Assembly: GCF_003131185.1 (NCBI RefSeq)
Contig: NZ_QFFU01000024.1
Coordinates: 1-64,000, forward strand
Direction of reading: 5' to 3'
Length of the DNA: 64,000 nt
Source: Pseudomonas ovata
GTDB lineage: Bacteria; Pseudomonadota; Gammaproteobacteria; Pseudomonadales; Pseudomonadaceae
Under the pieces are notes generated by a model. It worked only from the letters and a program-made list of their open reading frames with translations. It was not told the origin of the DNA and made no database searches. The position numbers and the translations under genes were made by a program. Position 1 is the first letter of the stretch. Each line of letters begins with the position of its first letter. Shown in pieces: positions 8,163-16,247 of this stretch.

Positions 8163-8745
8163 TTGAATATCTTCGATGAGCCCGTGAGCTTGGCTGGTTA
8201 CCAGCTGGTGAAAGCGTTCGCAGCCTGCCTGAGCAGCTTCCCTGAGGAGGAACAGGTCCCCAAGAGCGCATTCGACATGTGGTCGGCGCCGTTGGCTGAA
8301 ACTGGCGCCAGTGAAGACCAGATGCGGAAGGTTGGCGAGTGGTATGCCTTGCACCACAAGAATGCCCCATCCCTGCTTTACGTTCTCGGTGCCGTTCGAA
8401 AGCTGGTGTTAAACGGGTCATTGCCGCGTCACCAGCCTTGCTGGGACCATCGAGCGCAACGCGATGGCAATCCTCCATGCTGCTGAGAAGCTTGGGTTAT
8501 CAGCAGATGGCTGCGCCCAGGCGATCATCCTCGCCGGCGCCCTCGCGCATCTTTCGCACTATCGTCGAAGCTTACCGGGGATTGATCGGGCATACCAACG
8601 CCAGGAAATCGAAGGTATGGCACGCATGAGTGACTATGCCGCCGACGAAATTCTTGATGAGATAGCGAGCGGCACTGGAGATTTGAAATCGCTAGGTCCG
8701 TATTTGTTCTACCTCGATCCTGATTCGTACCAGGACGACGCTTAA
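8163..8745 (+). pseudogene. Hypothetical gene, probably split by a frameshift near 8405
   Basis: Two ORFs in different frames seem to form one gene. The first starts at a TTG at 8163 with AAGGA upstream and is protein-like to about residue 82 (LLYVLGAVRKLVL), then turns into a Pro/Arg/Cys-rich tail typical of a wrong frame. The second reads sensibly from about 8410 (GTIERNAMAILHAAEKLGLS) to the TAA at 8745. A single indel around 8405 would join them into about 190 residues. Two independent genes cannot be excluded. Family not recognised. Confidence 0.4.
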
Positions 8746-8792
8746 CTCAGGCCGCAAGGAAGACCTCCCATGACACAACTGATCGAGGCGCT

Positions 8793-8990
8793 ATGAAGTG
8801 GCGAGCAGGCAAAGTACTGTGGCGGCGTCGTGCTGGTTTGGGAAGGCTCGGTTACGGCTGGAAGAATTCGTTGCGTGACGCCGACCACGAACGCCTTGGC
8901 GTATACGCCGTCGACGAGACTGGCCATGTATTAGAGGAAGATTTCTATTCCACGCACCAGGAGAAGCACCGATGGCAATTGAAGACGTAA
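8793..8990 (+). CDS. Small hypothetical protein
   Basis: A 65-residue basic protein with a GAGGCG motif just before its ATG. It contains tryptophans and a VYAVDETGHVLEEDFYS strand pair. It overlaps the following gene by 19 bp, as in a tight operon. Family not recognised. Confidence 0.45.
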   Translation: MKWRAGKVLWRRRAGLGRLGYGWKNSLRDADHERLGVYAVDETGHVLEEDFYSTHQEKHRWQLKT

Positions 8991-9211
8991 AACGGCTGTG
9001 TACCGTGAATGATCCTACCCAAGCCCAGCGTCTGCTGGATGAGGGCTGGAAAATCCTAGCGGTATGCGTCAAACAGGACGAATTCGATCAATTTGCCGAG
9101 TACCACTTGGGGCATACACAACCGGCAAGTATCTTCGATGGTTCTACCCGGGAAGAAATTAAAGCCGCGCTTGAGGCGGCGCAAGGAAAGGTGTTAGGTC
9201 CTCAGGAGTGA
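8972..9211 (+). CDS. Small hypothetical protein
   Basis: A 79-residue protein with AGGAG upstream of ATG 8972. The core DPTQAQRLLDEGWKILAVCV followed by YHLGHTQ reads like a conserved small Pseudomonas protein, but I cannot name the family. It ends with an Ala/Glu-rich helix (REEIKAALEAAQGK). Confidence 0.55.
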   Translation: MAIEDVKRLCTVNDPTQAQRLLDEGWKILAVCVKQDEFDQFAEYHLGHTQPASIFDGSTREEIKAALEAAQGKVLGPQE

Positions 9212-9232
9212 TCAAGGTCCGTTCAGCAATCG

Positions 9233-9313
9233 ATGGAAAACCCGCTGTACACTCTGGACCGTCGCGAGCGGAAGAAAAGCAATGCCGATATTCTGCGTGA
9301 GGCGGGTCTGTAA
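9233..9313 (+). CDS. Possible 26-residue microprotein or gene remnant
   Basis: ATG at 9233 opens MENPLYTLDRRERKKSNADI and the frame stops after LREAGL at 9313. The segment looks like real coding sequence, but there is no strong ribosome binding site, so a remnant is equally likely. A terminator follows. Confidence 0.2.
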   Translation: MENPLYTLDRRERKKSNADILREAGL

Positions 9314-9342
9314 GCTTTACGCATAACGAGGACATTACGTTA

Positions 9343-9369
9343 AAAAAAGCCCGATTTTGCGGGTTTTTT
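9343..9369 (+). terminator. Rho-independent terminator
   Basis: AAAAAAAGCCCG and CGGGTTTTTT form a GC stem with flanking A and T runs, ending the small-gene cluster. Confidence 0.7.
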
Positions 9370-9451
9370 GTCAATTTCTGAACGCCAGAATGATGGCAAT
9401 TGCTATACCGTTATAGCTCCATTTGGTTTGGCACAGGAACAAGGAGGCGCT

Positions 9452-9742
9452 GTGTCGCTACCCATCACTGCTCGACAGCTTAGAGCCCTCAAGGCATTGC
9501 AGGAAAACCATCCAGATTTGGGCAATCTAGCGGCTGCCATTGCCTTGGCGTTCGATGCATCAAAAGTCGACAACCCAGAAATGGCCCGTTTGATCCTGGA
9601 GAAGACGTGCCGTCGGATCTTGACGGGTCAGCCTGGAAGCCGTGATGTGCTGATCGAGCACCTTGAGCGCTTTTCTAGTTTGAACTGCCTCACGCTTGAT
9701 CAGGTCTCTGATTTTACAAACAAGATCAAGGAACTGACGTAA
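9452..9742 (+). CDS. Hypothetical protein
   Basis: GTG at 9452 is chosen because AAGGAGG lies 6 bp upstream; the frame is open upstream to 9368 without a better site. The 96-residue product (SLPITARQLRALKALQENHP at the start) is helical, with LEKTCRRILTGQPGSRDVLIEH in the middle. It is followed 2 bp later by the next gene. No family recognised. Confidence 0.55.
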   Translation: MSLPITARQLRALKALQENHPDLGNLAAAIALAFDASKVDNPEMARLILEKTCRRILTGQPGSRDVLIEHLERFSSLNCLTLDQVSDFTNKIKELT

Positions 9743-9744
9743 CG

Positions 9745-9984
9745 ATGTCTGAAGGGCTTCATGAGGATGTGCTGCGTGTCTTGTCAGCCACTGGTGTGGT
9801 GCGTGAGGTGGTGGTAAGCCGACTGGACGAAAAGTGGCGCGTGTCCATCCGCCTAAGCGGTAGTTCTTCGCGCATGTTGTATGTGCGGTCAAGACGTGAA
9901 CCCGTGCGCACCTGGGCAAGCCTATCGGCTGTAGGCACGTATCTGGAGTGCCTCAACCTTTTCGATTTTCACGTTCAGTTGTAG
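9745..9984 (+). CDS. Small plasmid protein, possibly ParC-like
   Basis: A 79-residue protein with the pattern LHEDVLRVLSATGVVREVVV, then a beta strand (KWRVSIRLSG), then RSRREPVRTWASLSAVGTYL. Small plasmid proteins with a REPVRxWxSL segment, sometimes called ParC-like, have this shape. Coupled to the gene before it. The assignment is from memory of the motif and is uncertain. Confidence 0.45.
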   Translation: MSEGLHEDVLRVLSATGVVREVVVSRLDEKWRVSIRLSGSSSRMLYVRSRREPVRTWASLSAVGTYLECLNLFDFHVQL

Positions 9985-10036
9985 GTCTGTTTTAAAGCCT
10001 GCCTAGGCCATCCAGCTTTTAAATCAAGGACGTATT

Positions 10037-10126
10037 ATGCCCATCGATAATCACACCGCAATAGCGCGAGCGCGAGCGCGAGCCAGCATTCAGGACCTTC
10101 GTCTTGCTACAAGCGCCAGTAATGGG
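10037..10126 (+). pseudogene. 5' fragment of a gene cut by the IS3-family element
   Basis: ATG at 10037 with AAGGA upstream starts a protein (MPIDNHTAIARARARASIQD) that runs straight into the left end of the insertion sequence at 10127. Within it GCGCGA is repeated four times (10066-10083), giving an Ala-Arg run. The remainder of the gene is not found on the far side of the element, so the junction was rearranged after insertion. Confidence 0.5.
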
Positions 10127-10163
10127 TGGATTAGCCCCTACAAAACCGGACACCAACTCCCCG

Positions 10164-11039
10164 TTAAATTGATGCTGCCGCCAAGCGCCTGAACTCCCTC
10201 GGTGAGCGATATTTCAAGGCGCTGTGTGGATGCTGCTCGTTGTAATGCTCGAAGGCAATGGCCAGGTTACGCAGCGCCGTTTCTCGATCCGGTTTGGGCA
10301 TATGCGCCACGTAGTCACGCTTGAGGGTCTTTACGAAGCTCTCGGCCATGCCGTTACTTTGCGGGCTACGCACCGGTGTCGTTACCGGTTGCAAACCGAT
10401 CTGCCGGGCAAATGCGCGCGTCTGTTCAGCGGTGTACGCCGAACCGTTGTCGCTTAGCCATTGAACTGGCGTGGTGGGCAGTTGATCACCAAAACGCTTC
10501 TCCACGCTTTCCAGCATCAAGTCGCGGATATCATCGCCGCTGTATCCGGTCGGGCTCGCGACCCAGCCGATGGCTTCACGGTCACAGCAGTCCAGGGCGA
10601 AGGTTACGCTCAGTTTGGCGCCGTCCTCGCAGCGGAACTCAAAGCCGTCCGAGCACCAACGCGTATCGCTGGTTTTCACGGCGATACGGCCTTCGTGCCG
10701 ACGCGGCACGCCGGGCTGTTTGATCCGGCGCTCAAGCAGCAGGTTGTGATCACGCATGACCCGGTAAACCCGCTTTACATTGATCGCAGGGAGTCGTTGC
10801 TTTTCTCGTGCACGTCGCAGTAATCCCCAGACGCGACGGTAGCCATAGCTGGGCAGCTCGCTGACCTGTTGCTGAATTTCCACTACCAACTCAGCGTCAT
10901 TCACAGACCTGCTTCGCCGTACTCTGGGCGATAGCGATTGCTTGATCCGAACCGTTAATTGCGAGCGCGCCACACCGAGACATTTGCTGACCAGCTTCAC
11001 TGGTCGTCCCCCGGCAACAAGGGTGAGTGCGCAATCCAT
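10164..11039 (-). CDS. IS3-family (IS2 group) transposase OrfB
   Basis: A 291-residue integrase-core protein. The N-terminal HTH_21 part (SYGYRRVWGLLRRAR) is followed by the DDE catalytic domain: first Asp in FALDCCDREAIGW, second Asp in WLSDNGSAYTAEQTRAF, Glu in SPQSNGMAESFVKTLKRDYV. In the IS2 group OrfB is normally made as an OrfAB fusion by programmed -1 frameshifting; the two frames overlap here by 43 bp. Confidence 0.92.
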   Translation of the reverse strand: MDCALTLVAGGRPVKLVSKCLGVARSQLTVRIKQSLSPRVRRSRSVNDAELVVEIQQQVSELPSYGYRRVWGLLRRAREKQRLPAINVKRVYRVMRDHNLLLERRIKQPGVPRRHEGRIAVKTSDTRWCSDGFEFRCEDGAKLSVTFALDCCDREAIGWVASPTGYSGDDIRDLMLESVEKRFGDQLPTTPVQWLSDNGSAYTAEQTRAFARQIGLQPVTTPVRSPQSNGMAESFVKTLKRDYVAHMPKPDRETALRNLAIAFEHYNEQHPHSALKYRSPREFRRLAAASI

Positions 11040-11389
11040 TTTCGCGACCGGGCGATCTCTACGGCCTCTTTGAGGATTTCCGCTTCCATCGTTTTCTTGC
11101 CCAGCATCCGCTGCAATTCACGAATCTGCTTGAGCGCATCGGTCAGTTCCGAAGCGGGCACCACGGCCTCACCGGCACTGACCGCCGACAGACTGCCGTC
11201 CTGGTAAAGCTTGCGCCACAGGAACAACTGGTTGGCGTTGATGCCGTTGCGTCGGGCCACCACGGACACGCTTTGTCCCGGTTCAAGGCTCTCGCGAACC
11301 ATGGCCAGCTTCTGGTCGGTACTCCAGCGGCGCCGGCGCTCCTGGCCGAGCAATTCGCCACCCTTATTATTGCTGTTAGTCATAAACAT
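10997..11389 (-). CDS. IS3-family (IS2 group) OrfA
   Basis: A 130-residue protein with an N-terminal helix-turn-helix (RRRWSTDQKLAMVRESLEPG, then VSVVARRNGINANQLFLWRK) and a leucine-zipper-like helix (LKQIRELQRMLGKKTMEAEI) ending in the conserved KKTMExEILKEAVE segment. It binds the IS ends and forms the fusion transposase with OrfB. Confidence 0.92.
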   Translation of the reverse strand: MFMTNSNNKGGELLGQERRRRWSTDQKLAMVRESLEPGQSVSVVARRNGINANQLFLWRKLYQDGSLSAVSAGEAVVPASELTDALKQIRELQRMLGKKTMEAEILKEAVEIARSRKWIAHSPLLPGDDQ

Positions 11390-11453
11390 ACCCGTTTGCC
11401 TATCCCTTATCTTAAGGGGGGAACGGTATCCTGTCTTTCATGGGGCTCGTTCA

Positions 11454-11600
11454 GTCTCGATAAAGCGGCACCCATTTGCGGATGACATTGACGTTGATGC
11501 CGTGGCTAATGGCGACACTGGACACGGTTGCGCCAGGTTGCAGGCATTCCTGAACGACCTGGGCTTTGAACGTTTTCGGATAAGAGCTTCGTTGGCGCAT
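11454..11600 (-). pseudogene. IS66-family TnpA, C-terminally truncated
   Basis: From ATG at 11600 on the minus strand the protein reads MRQRSSYPKTFKAQVVQECL and continues to KWVPLYRD, the N-terminal helix-turn-helix part of IS66 TnpA. It then runs into the IS2-like element end at 11453. Only about 49 codons remain. Confidence 0.75.
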
Positions 11601-11625
11601 GGAAATCCTGGCGATAAGGACGATC

Positions 11626-11760
11626 GCGTCCGCTTAAAAATACGCGGACACCATCGCCCTTAAAGCTGGAGTTCGGAAGGTAAGTTCGCCGGACGCTTAC
11701 GCATAGGCGTCCGCTTAAAAAGGCTAAAAATGGTGTCCACTTAAATTTAGGTGGACACCA
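11626..11760. repeat. Cluster of IS-like terminal repeats
   Basis: GCGTCCGCTTAAAAA occurs twice (11626-11640 and 11707-11721), and a perfect inverted repeat with arms TGGTGTCCAC and GTGGACACCA lies at 11731-11760 around TTAAATTTAG. The sequences resemble the ends and 5' leader of IS66-type elements, stacked on each other. Confidence 0.5.
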
Positions 11761-11809
11761 TCGCCTCAAGCGACGGTGTTAGGAAGGTGTGTTGCCCGGA
11801 CGGTTACCT

Positions 11810-11902
11810 CGCTATGACAAGCTGGCCAGGAGCTTTGCGGCCATGGTCACGCTGGCCTGCAGCTTACGTTGTATGCGGCAATACTTTTCGTACAAAACCT
11901 AG
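11810..11902 (+). pseudogene. 3' end of an IS5-family transposase
   Basis: The frame reads RYDKLARSFAAMVTLACSLR and ends QYFSYKT-stop, the usual C-terminus of an IS5-family transposase. Only this tail is left. A sister remnant with the same end lies on the minus strand at 27892-28195. Confidence 0.65.
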
Positions 11903-12209
11903 GGAAACGAGCCTCGGCAAGTGGCGATCTCAGAGCGCAGGTCTTCGATCAGCGTCGAAAGTGCTAAACTGGACGCGAGGATATCACTACGGACAGCGGT
12001 AACAAGAAGATCCACACGACCAGAACTAGGTTCGTAAAGCTTTATAGTAAAGGTGCTATCTGCGCTCAATGTACAATCGCAAGATAGGGGAAAAAATGCT
12101 GATTCAAGCTTTTTTCGCAACTGAAGCGCAGAAATCACAGATCGCATATTTTATACCGAGATATGCAGTACAAGCGAGTTTACTAGACTGATATTTTGAA
12201 TAGATTTTT

Positions 12210-13529
12210 TCAGTCATGTTCGGAAGCAAAAATGCTGACCGCCGCCACCGCATCGCTTGTCCCCCTCTGGATCTGAGATATAACCTCCCCCGCTTGATCA
12301 GCCAGCATCACACCGCGTTGTGCACGTTCGCGAGTTGATACCATGCTCGCTACCGCGTCGCGCGTCTCAGTTAGAATTCTTCCGATCATTTCTGCTATTT
12401 CCGCTGTTGAGCGGCTCGTACGCCCTGCGAGCTGTCTGACTTCATCCGCCACTACTGCAAATCCACGGCCCTGGTCACCGGCACGTGCCGCCTCGATTGC
12501 AGCATTCAACGCAAGTAAGTTGGTTTGTTCAGCAATACCCCGTATCGTGTTAACGATCGCCGTTATTTGCTCAGATCTATCACCCAAATCTCCGACCAAT
12601 CGCGCGGAAATTCCAATGCTGTCAGCTATTGAACGCATCTCAATTGCTGTCTCGTGAATGACTCTCGCACCTTGCTTTGCTACTTGCTCAGTTTCAGCCG
12701 AGATATGATATGCACGTGACGCACCTAGGGAATCTTCGTGGACTTTCTCAATTCGAGCAGTGATGTCGCTAGCAAATTTTATAACCTTGATTAACTTCCC
12801 ATCACAATCGTAAACAGGGTTGTAGCTTGCTTCTAACCAGACCGATTTTCCGCCCTTGGCTATTCTTTTGAATTGGCCGCTAAAAAGCTCGCCCGCATTC
12901 AGACGTCGCCAAAAATCACTGTATCCTTCAGTGCGTGTAAACTCGGGCTCACAAAACAAACTATGATGTTTTCCTTTTAATGCAGGTAACTCATAACCCA
13001 CAACATTTAGAAAGTTTTGATTCGCGCATACTATATTTCCAGCTGTGTCGAATTCAATAATTGCCATTGACTTGTCAATAGCATTTAATTTTGCGCGAAG
13101 CTCTGAATTCTGAGCTACCTGCGCCGTTACATCATAAGCAAGTTTTATTATTTTCTCAACTTTTCCAGACGCTCCCAGCAGTGGGTTATAGGAGGCCTCA
13201 AGCCATATTATTTCACCAGTCTTGGTGACTCGAGCAAATGTACCAGACAAAGATTCTCCTATTATCAGCCTTCGCCAAAAAGAAGAATGTTCCGAGCTTC
13301 GACCAAAAATTTCCGTACAAAAATCTTTGTGCGATTTGTGAATTACTTCGTCAGTACCATATTCAAATAGCCGCAAGAAGTTATTGTTTGCGTTAGTCAC
13401 CTTCCCGTCTGAATTAAACTCTATAATAGCCATTGATCGATCAAGAGCCGCAAACAATTCGCTAAGTTCGCTGCTTTTAGCTTCTGCATCGGCTAATTTT
13501 TTTTTCAGAGCTTTATTGAACATGAGCAT
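12210..13529 (-). CDS. Soluble PAS-PAS-MCP sensor, BdlA-like
   Basis: A 439-residue chemotaxis-type protein without a membrane segment. Two PAS domains (about 25-140 and 147-262) share the pairs SMAIIEFNSDGK/SMAIIEFDTAGN and WLEASYNPLLGASGK/WLEASYNPVYDCDGK, so they arose by duplication. A methyl-accepting signalling domain follows, with the hairpin tip IRGIAEQTNLLALNAAIEAA and GRGFAVVADEVRQLAGRTS. BdlA of P. aeruginosa, which controls biofilm dispersion, has the same order and near length, so a role in biofilm or redox-linked signalling is inferred. The MCP part is short, lacking the far C-terminal methylation helix. It stands alone on the minus strand. Confidence 0.85.
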   Translation of the reverse strand: MLMFNKALKKKLADAEAKSSELSELFAALDRSMAIIEFNSDGKVTNANNNFLRLFEYGTDEVIHKSHKDFCTEIFGRSSEHSSFWRRLIIGESLSGTFARVTKTGEIIWLEASYNPLLGASGKVEKIIKLAYDVTAQVAQNSELRAKLNAIDKSMAIIEFDTAGNIVCANQNFLNVVGYELPALKGKHHSLFCEPEFTRTEGYSDFWRRLNAGELFSGQFKRIAKGGKSVWLEASYNPVYDCDGKLIKVIKFASDITARIEKVHEDSLGASRAYHISAETEQVAKQGARVIHETAIEMRSIADSIGISARLVGDLGDRSEQITAIVNTIRGIAEQTNLLALNAAIEAARAGDQGRGFAVVADEVRQLAGRTSRSTAEIAEMIGRILTETRDAVASMVSTRERAQRGVMLADQAGEVISQIQRGTSDAVAAVSIFASEHD

Positions 13530-13838
13530 GCCTTGAGAAATTGCATCGAAGTGAATGGGTTATTCAGCTGACTTAACTAAATTAACCTCTGGGCTCAGAG
13601 CCGCAATCTGAATTTAAAGGCAATTAGTCAGTGGGCTTGAAATGGAGGGGGTAACTTCAGCCCGTACACAGAGTAATTATGAATTTTCATGAGTGCCAGC
13701 AAAGGGAGAAAATAATCCTGCGTTTTTCTTTACGTCTGCGCTTTATTATTATTTTTAACAAAAATGCAATAAAAAATAATTGGATGCAGGGTTGGGCAAA
13801 AGCTATAATTATAAATTTACTGCCACAATAATTGAATT

Positions 13839-14813
13839 ATGGATATTTACAACGCCGGCAAACTACATTTTTACAACATAGGTGATGCGTCAGATCATTT
13901 CCAGAACTACGATAATTTCATGTCGATAGTTCCTGGTTTAAATGGGGCGTTAGACTACGGGAAAAGGTTTTGTGTAATGGGTACGTCATTCGTAAGTATT
14001 TCTTATAGCCAGTCTGGGTGGGGATATAGAACGTCGAACGAACTGGATGGTTTCTTAATCACCATGCCACATTCCGGATTTATACAATGGCGAAACCGTA
14101 ATGGCACACACAGAGCTGAGCGAGGTGCTGTTGTGATCGCTGATCAAAGGGAAATTCACTTCGCAAACTATGCGGCAGGTATACACTATACAACGGTATA
14201 CATTTCCAATGCTGACATGGTTAAACAACTTTCCTTGATCTTAGGGTATTTGCCTAGGTCGAGAGTTTTTTTCGAAAAAACAATAAGTGAGCAATGGAAA
14301 ATCAATTCTATCCAGAAGCTTGTGGAAACGATTTTAGATTTTTCTGAAAAATCATCTTTTTTTGTAAGAAAAGTTGCTGACAGTTTAAAGGAAAGCTTGA
14401 TAGGTTTTTTTCTTTGTAATTTTAATAGTAATTATACCCTGAGTATCCTCGGTCCCGAAAGATCAATTATGCTAACGCCTCATTTGATCAACAGGGCAGC
14501 AGAGTATATGGAGGCTAGTGTAGACCCACACTTAACCGTATGCGAAGTCGCCGCCCATACAGGCCTAAGCGTTCGCTCTTTACAAGTGGGCTTTAAGAAA
14601 TTTAAGAACACAACCCCTATCGTCTTTTTGCGAGAGCAGAGGCTAGAGAAAGCGAGGCGTATGTTCGGTATGAAAGATAATTCGCTTACACCAAAAGAAA
14701 TTGCATACGCATGTGGCTTTACTAATTACCAATCCTTTTGCAAGTATTACAGCCTTAAATATTTTGTTCATCCTTCGTTCATAGGACAGCCCACCCACAG
14801 CAAGAAGTCGTGA
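13839..14813 (+). CDS. AraC-family transcriptional regulator
   Basis: A 324-residue protein. The N-terminal 200 residues are an AraC-binding-like region similar in layout to activators of catabolic plasmids (for example the XylS/AlkS-like N-domain). The C-terminal 100 residues hold two helix-turn-helices (LTVCEVAAHTGLSVRSLQVG and LTPKEIAYACGFTNYQSFCK). The gene is much richer in A and T than the backbone, a sign of transfer. No obvious target operon lies directly downstream; the next genes are remnants. Confidence 0.85.
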   Translation: MDIYNAGKLHFYNIGDASDHFQNYDNFMSIVPGLNGALDYGKRFCVMGTSFVSISYSQSGWGYRTSNELDGFLITMPHSGFIQWRNRNGTHRAERGAVVIADQREIHFANYAAGIHYTTVYISNADMVKQLSLILGYLPRSRVFFEKTISEQWKINSIQKLVETILDFSEKSSFFVRKVADSLKESLIGFFLCNFNSNYTLSILGPERSIMLTPHLINRAAEYMEASVDPHLTVCEVAAHTGLSVRSLQVGFKKFKNTTPIVFLREQRLEKARRMFGMKDNSLTPKEIAYACGFTNYQSFCKYYSLKYFVHPSFIGQPTHSKKS

Positions 14814-15049
14814 AAGTACATTGGTTCGTAAATTTTAAAAAAATTGAGAGCGGTGATTGATTCCGGCTGGAAGATCAGCTAGCACGCAGCGTTCGCTCTC
14901 AGTAGTTTACTGCGGCCTAGTAATAGGAGCTGTTGCCGTTTTGACATAACCTATTGATCTATAGAAGAACAGGCTCATTTTTTTTGAAATTCTCACATAC
15001 AACCTAACCTGTCCTGCTCGACTAATACTCAGTGATGAGCACTGGCCGA
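14814..15049. other. AT-rich intergenic stretch
   Basis: Nothing coding is seen. It separates the araC-type gene from the eroded recombinase copy. Confidence 0.4.
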
Positions 15050-15640
15050 GGTTATTGAAGTTCTGACGTAAGCCATGCACACCCATACTGTCGACCTTGA
15101 TCCGGTGACGACGGCCCAGTGAGCAACGATGTTCTAGATGCCATCAGCGCCGATGCCAGCAGCGGACGTGTAACCGCGTACTGATCGGAGTAATGCGCCA
15201 GACTCAGCTGGTCGTTCGTGGTCGGGTTACAGGTACGCATAGATCCGCGGCGGCCATCGGATGCAGGGGAAGCCGCCGTATTTTTCAGTCTTTGCCGTGC
15301 ACCCGAAGATGCTTGAGCCCCGCGGCTTTCCTGCAAGTCGCCTGTCTGCAATTGGGCTTCGTAGGCCGGGATACAAAAGCAAGGCGCGGTCACGCAGTCC
15401 CTTGAGCGTGGCTGCCGGTGGTACATCAAGCAGCGGCTTTGCCTGATGATCGTCCAGGGGCGGTGTTTTCATTTCATTGCCCTCCATTCTAGGTCGCTTC
15501 ACGCCGCGCGCCGGTTTGTTCTCCTGTAGGTGATCGAACAGGCTGGCCAGCGCGGCTAGCTTGCGCTGGATTGTGGCCTTGGCCAGGTCATGCTGTTCGA
15601 GATAGGCTCGCTAAGCCAGTACATGAGCAAGGGTTACGAT
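15050..15640 (-). pseudogene. Tyrosine recombinase (XerC/D-like), eroded copy 1
   Basis: Pieces in different frames match the intact recombinase at 20393-21409: LASLFDHLQENKPARGVKRP near 15490-15560, DDHQAKPLLDVPPAATLKGL (15380-15450) and KVDSMGVHGLRQ near 15060-15095. The middle and the C-terminus with the catalytic Tyr are lost. Same strand as the intact copy. Confidence 0.75.
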
Positions 15641-15666
15641 GCCATTGGCAATGATGCCGGCATCTG

Positions 15667-15801
15667 GACATGCGCTCCGGCACTGAAACCGCGTTGGCCT
15701 GAGTGGTCGCAATGTTTGGTGCGGCGAAGCCGCACTGTGCTTACCTCTTTGCCAACCGTCGGGTGAACCGTATGAAAGTTTTGATGCACGACGGCGTCGC
15801 C
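15667..15801 (+). pseudogene. IS66-family TnpB fragment
   Basis: In one frame the sequence reads DMRSGTETALA, a TGA stop, then VVAMFGAAKPHCAYLFANRR and MKVLMHDGV, which is the core of IS66 TnpB (DMRxGxxxL, AYLFxNRRxxRxKxLxHDG). Both ends are gone. Confidence 0.6.
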
Positions 15802-15863
15802 CCCGCCTCTTTTTTCAATAGATCGCTCTCACCCGTGACCCGCCAAGAAGCGTTGGCGACTAA

Positions 15864-16193
15864 CTATTTCAACTCGGCAATACTTTTCATTGCTTGCCAT
15901 CCGTGTGTTATCCCTCCGCCCGCGCGAAGGGCCGTCGCGACCATGATCGCCTCGGCTACATCTTGCTTCGACGCACCCGCGTTGACAGCTCGCTTGGCGT
16001 GATCGGCAATGCAGTAGGAGCACTGCGTAGTGACTGCTACTCCAACAGCGATCAATTCCCGTGTAGCTAAACTCAGGCTACCTACATCCTTGTTAAATAC
16101 AACTTTATCGAAGTTGAAGAAAGCCGCGACCATTTCGGGGGTGGCGTCTTGCAGGTCGCGCATGTAGTTTGCGTCAGCTTGATGGTTGTGCAT
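15864..16193 (-). CDS. AhpD-like carboxymuconolactone decarboxylase-family protein
   Basis: A 109-residue all-helical CMD-family protein with the redox motif CSYCIADH (CxxC followed by His), as in AhpD-like proteins. Such proteins act as small disulfide reductases or peroxidase partners. It lies 54 bp after the FUSC gene on the same strand, so it is probably the last gene of the efflux operon. A second family member is at 27396. Confidence 0.85.
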   Translation of the reverse strand: MHNHQADANYMRDLQDATPEMVAAFFNFDKVVFNKDVGSLSLATRELIAVGVAVTTQCSYCIADHAKRAVNAGASKQDVAEAIMVATALRAGGGITHGWQAMKSIAELK

Positions 16194-16247
16194 TTTGGAG
16201 TGCCTTTTGATTTTGGTATTAGGATTAAAGATAAACTCGAAACTTTT

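Larger units (their letters stand above)
10127..11453 (-). mobile_element. IS3-family insertion sequence, IS2 group
   Basis: Length is about 1327 bp; IS2 itself is 1331 bp. The inward-reading ends are TGGATTAGCCCCTACAAAAC (from 10127) and TGAACGAGCCCCATGAAAGA (from 11453), sharing AGCCCC and ending alike in GGACACC and GGATACC. Both transposase frames are complete on the minus strand. The flanking bases (AATGGG and GTCTCG) do not form a target duplication, so one side was probably changed by a later event. Confidence 0.85.

Noticed and set aside
9368..9451. Longer start for the hypothetical gene at 9452
   Set aside because: The upstream TTG lies within the terminator T-run and has no ribosome binding site; the GTG at 9452 has AAGGAGG.
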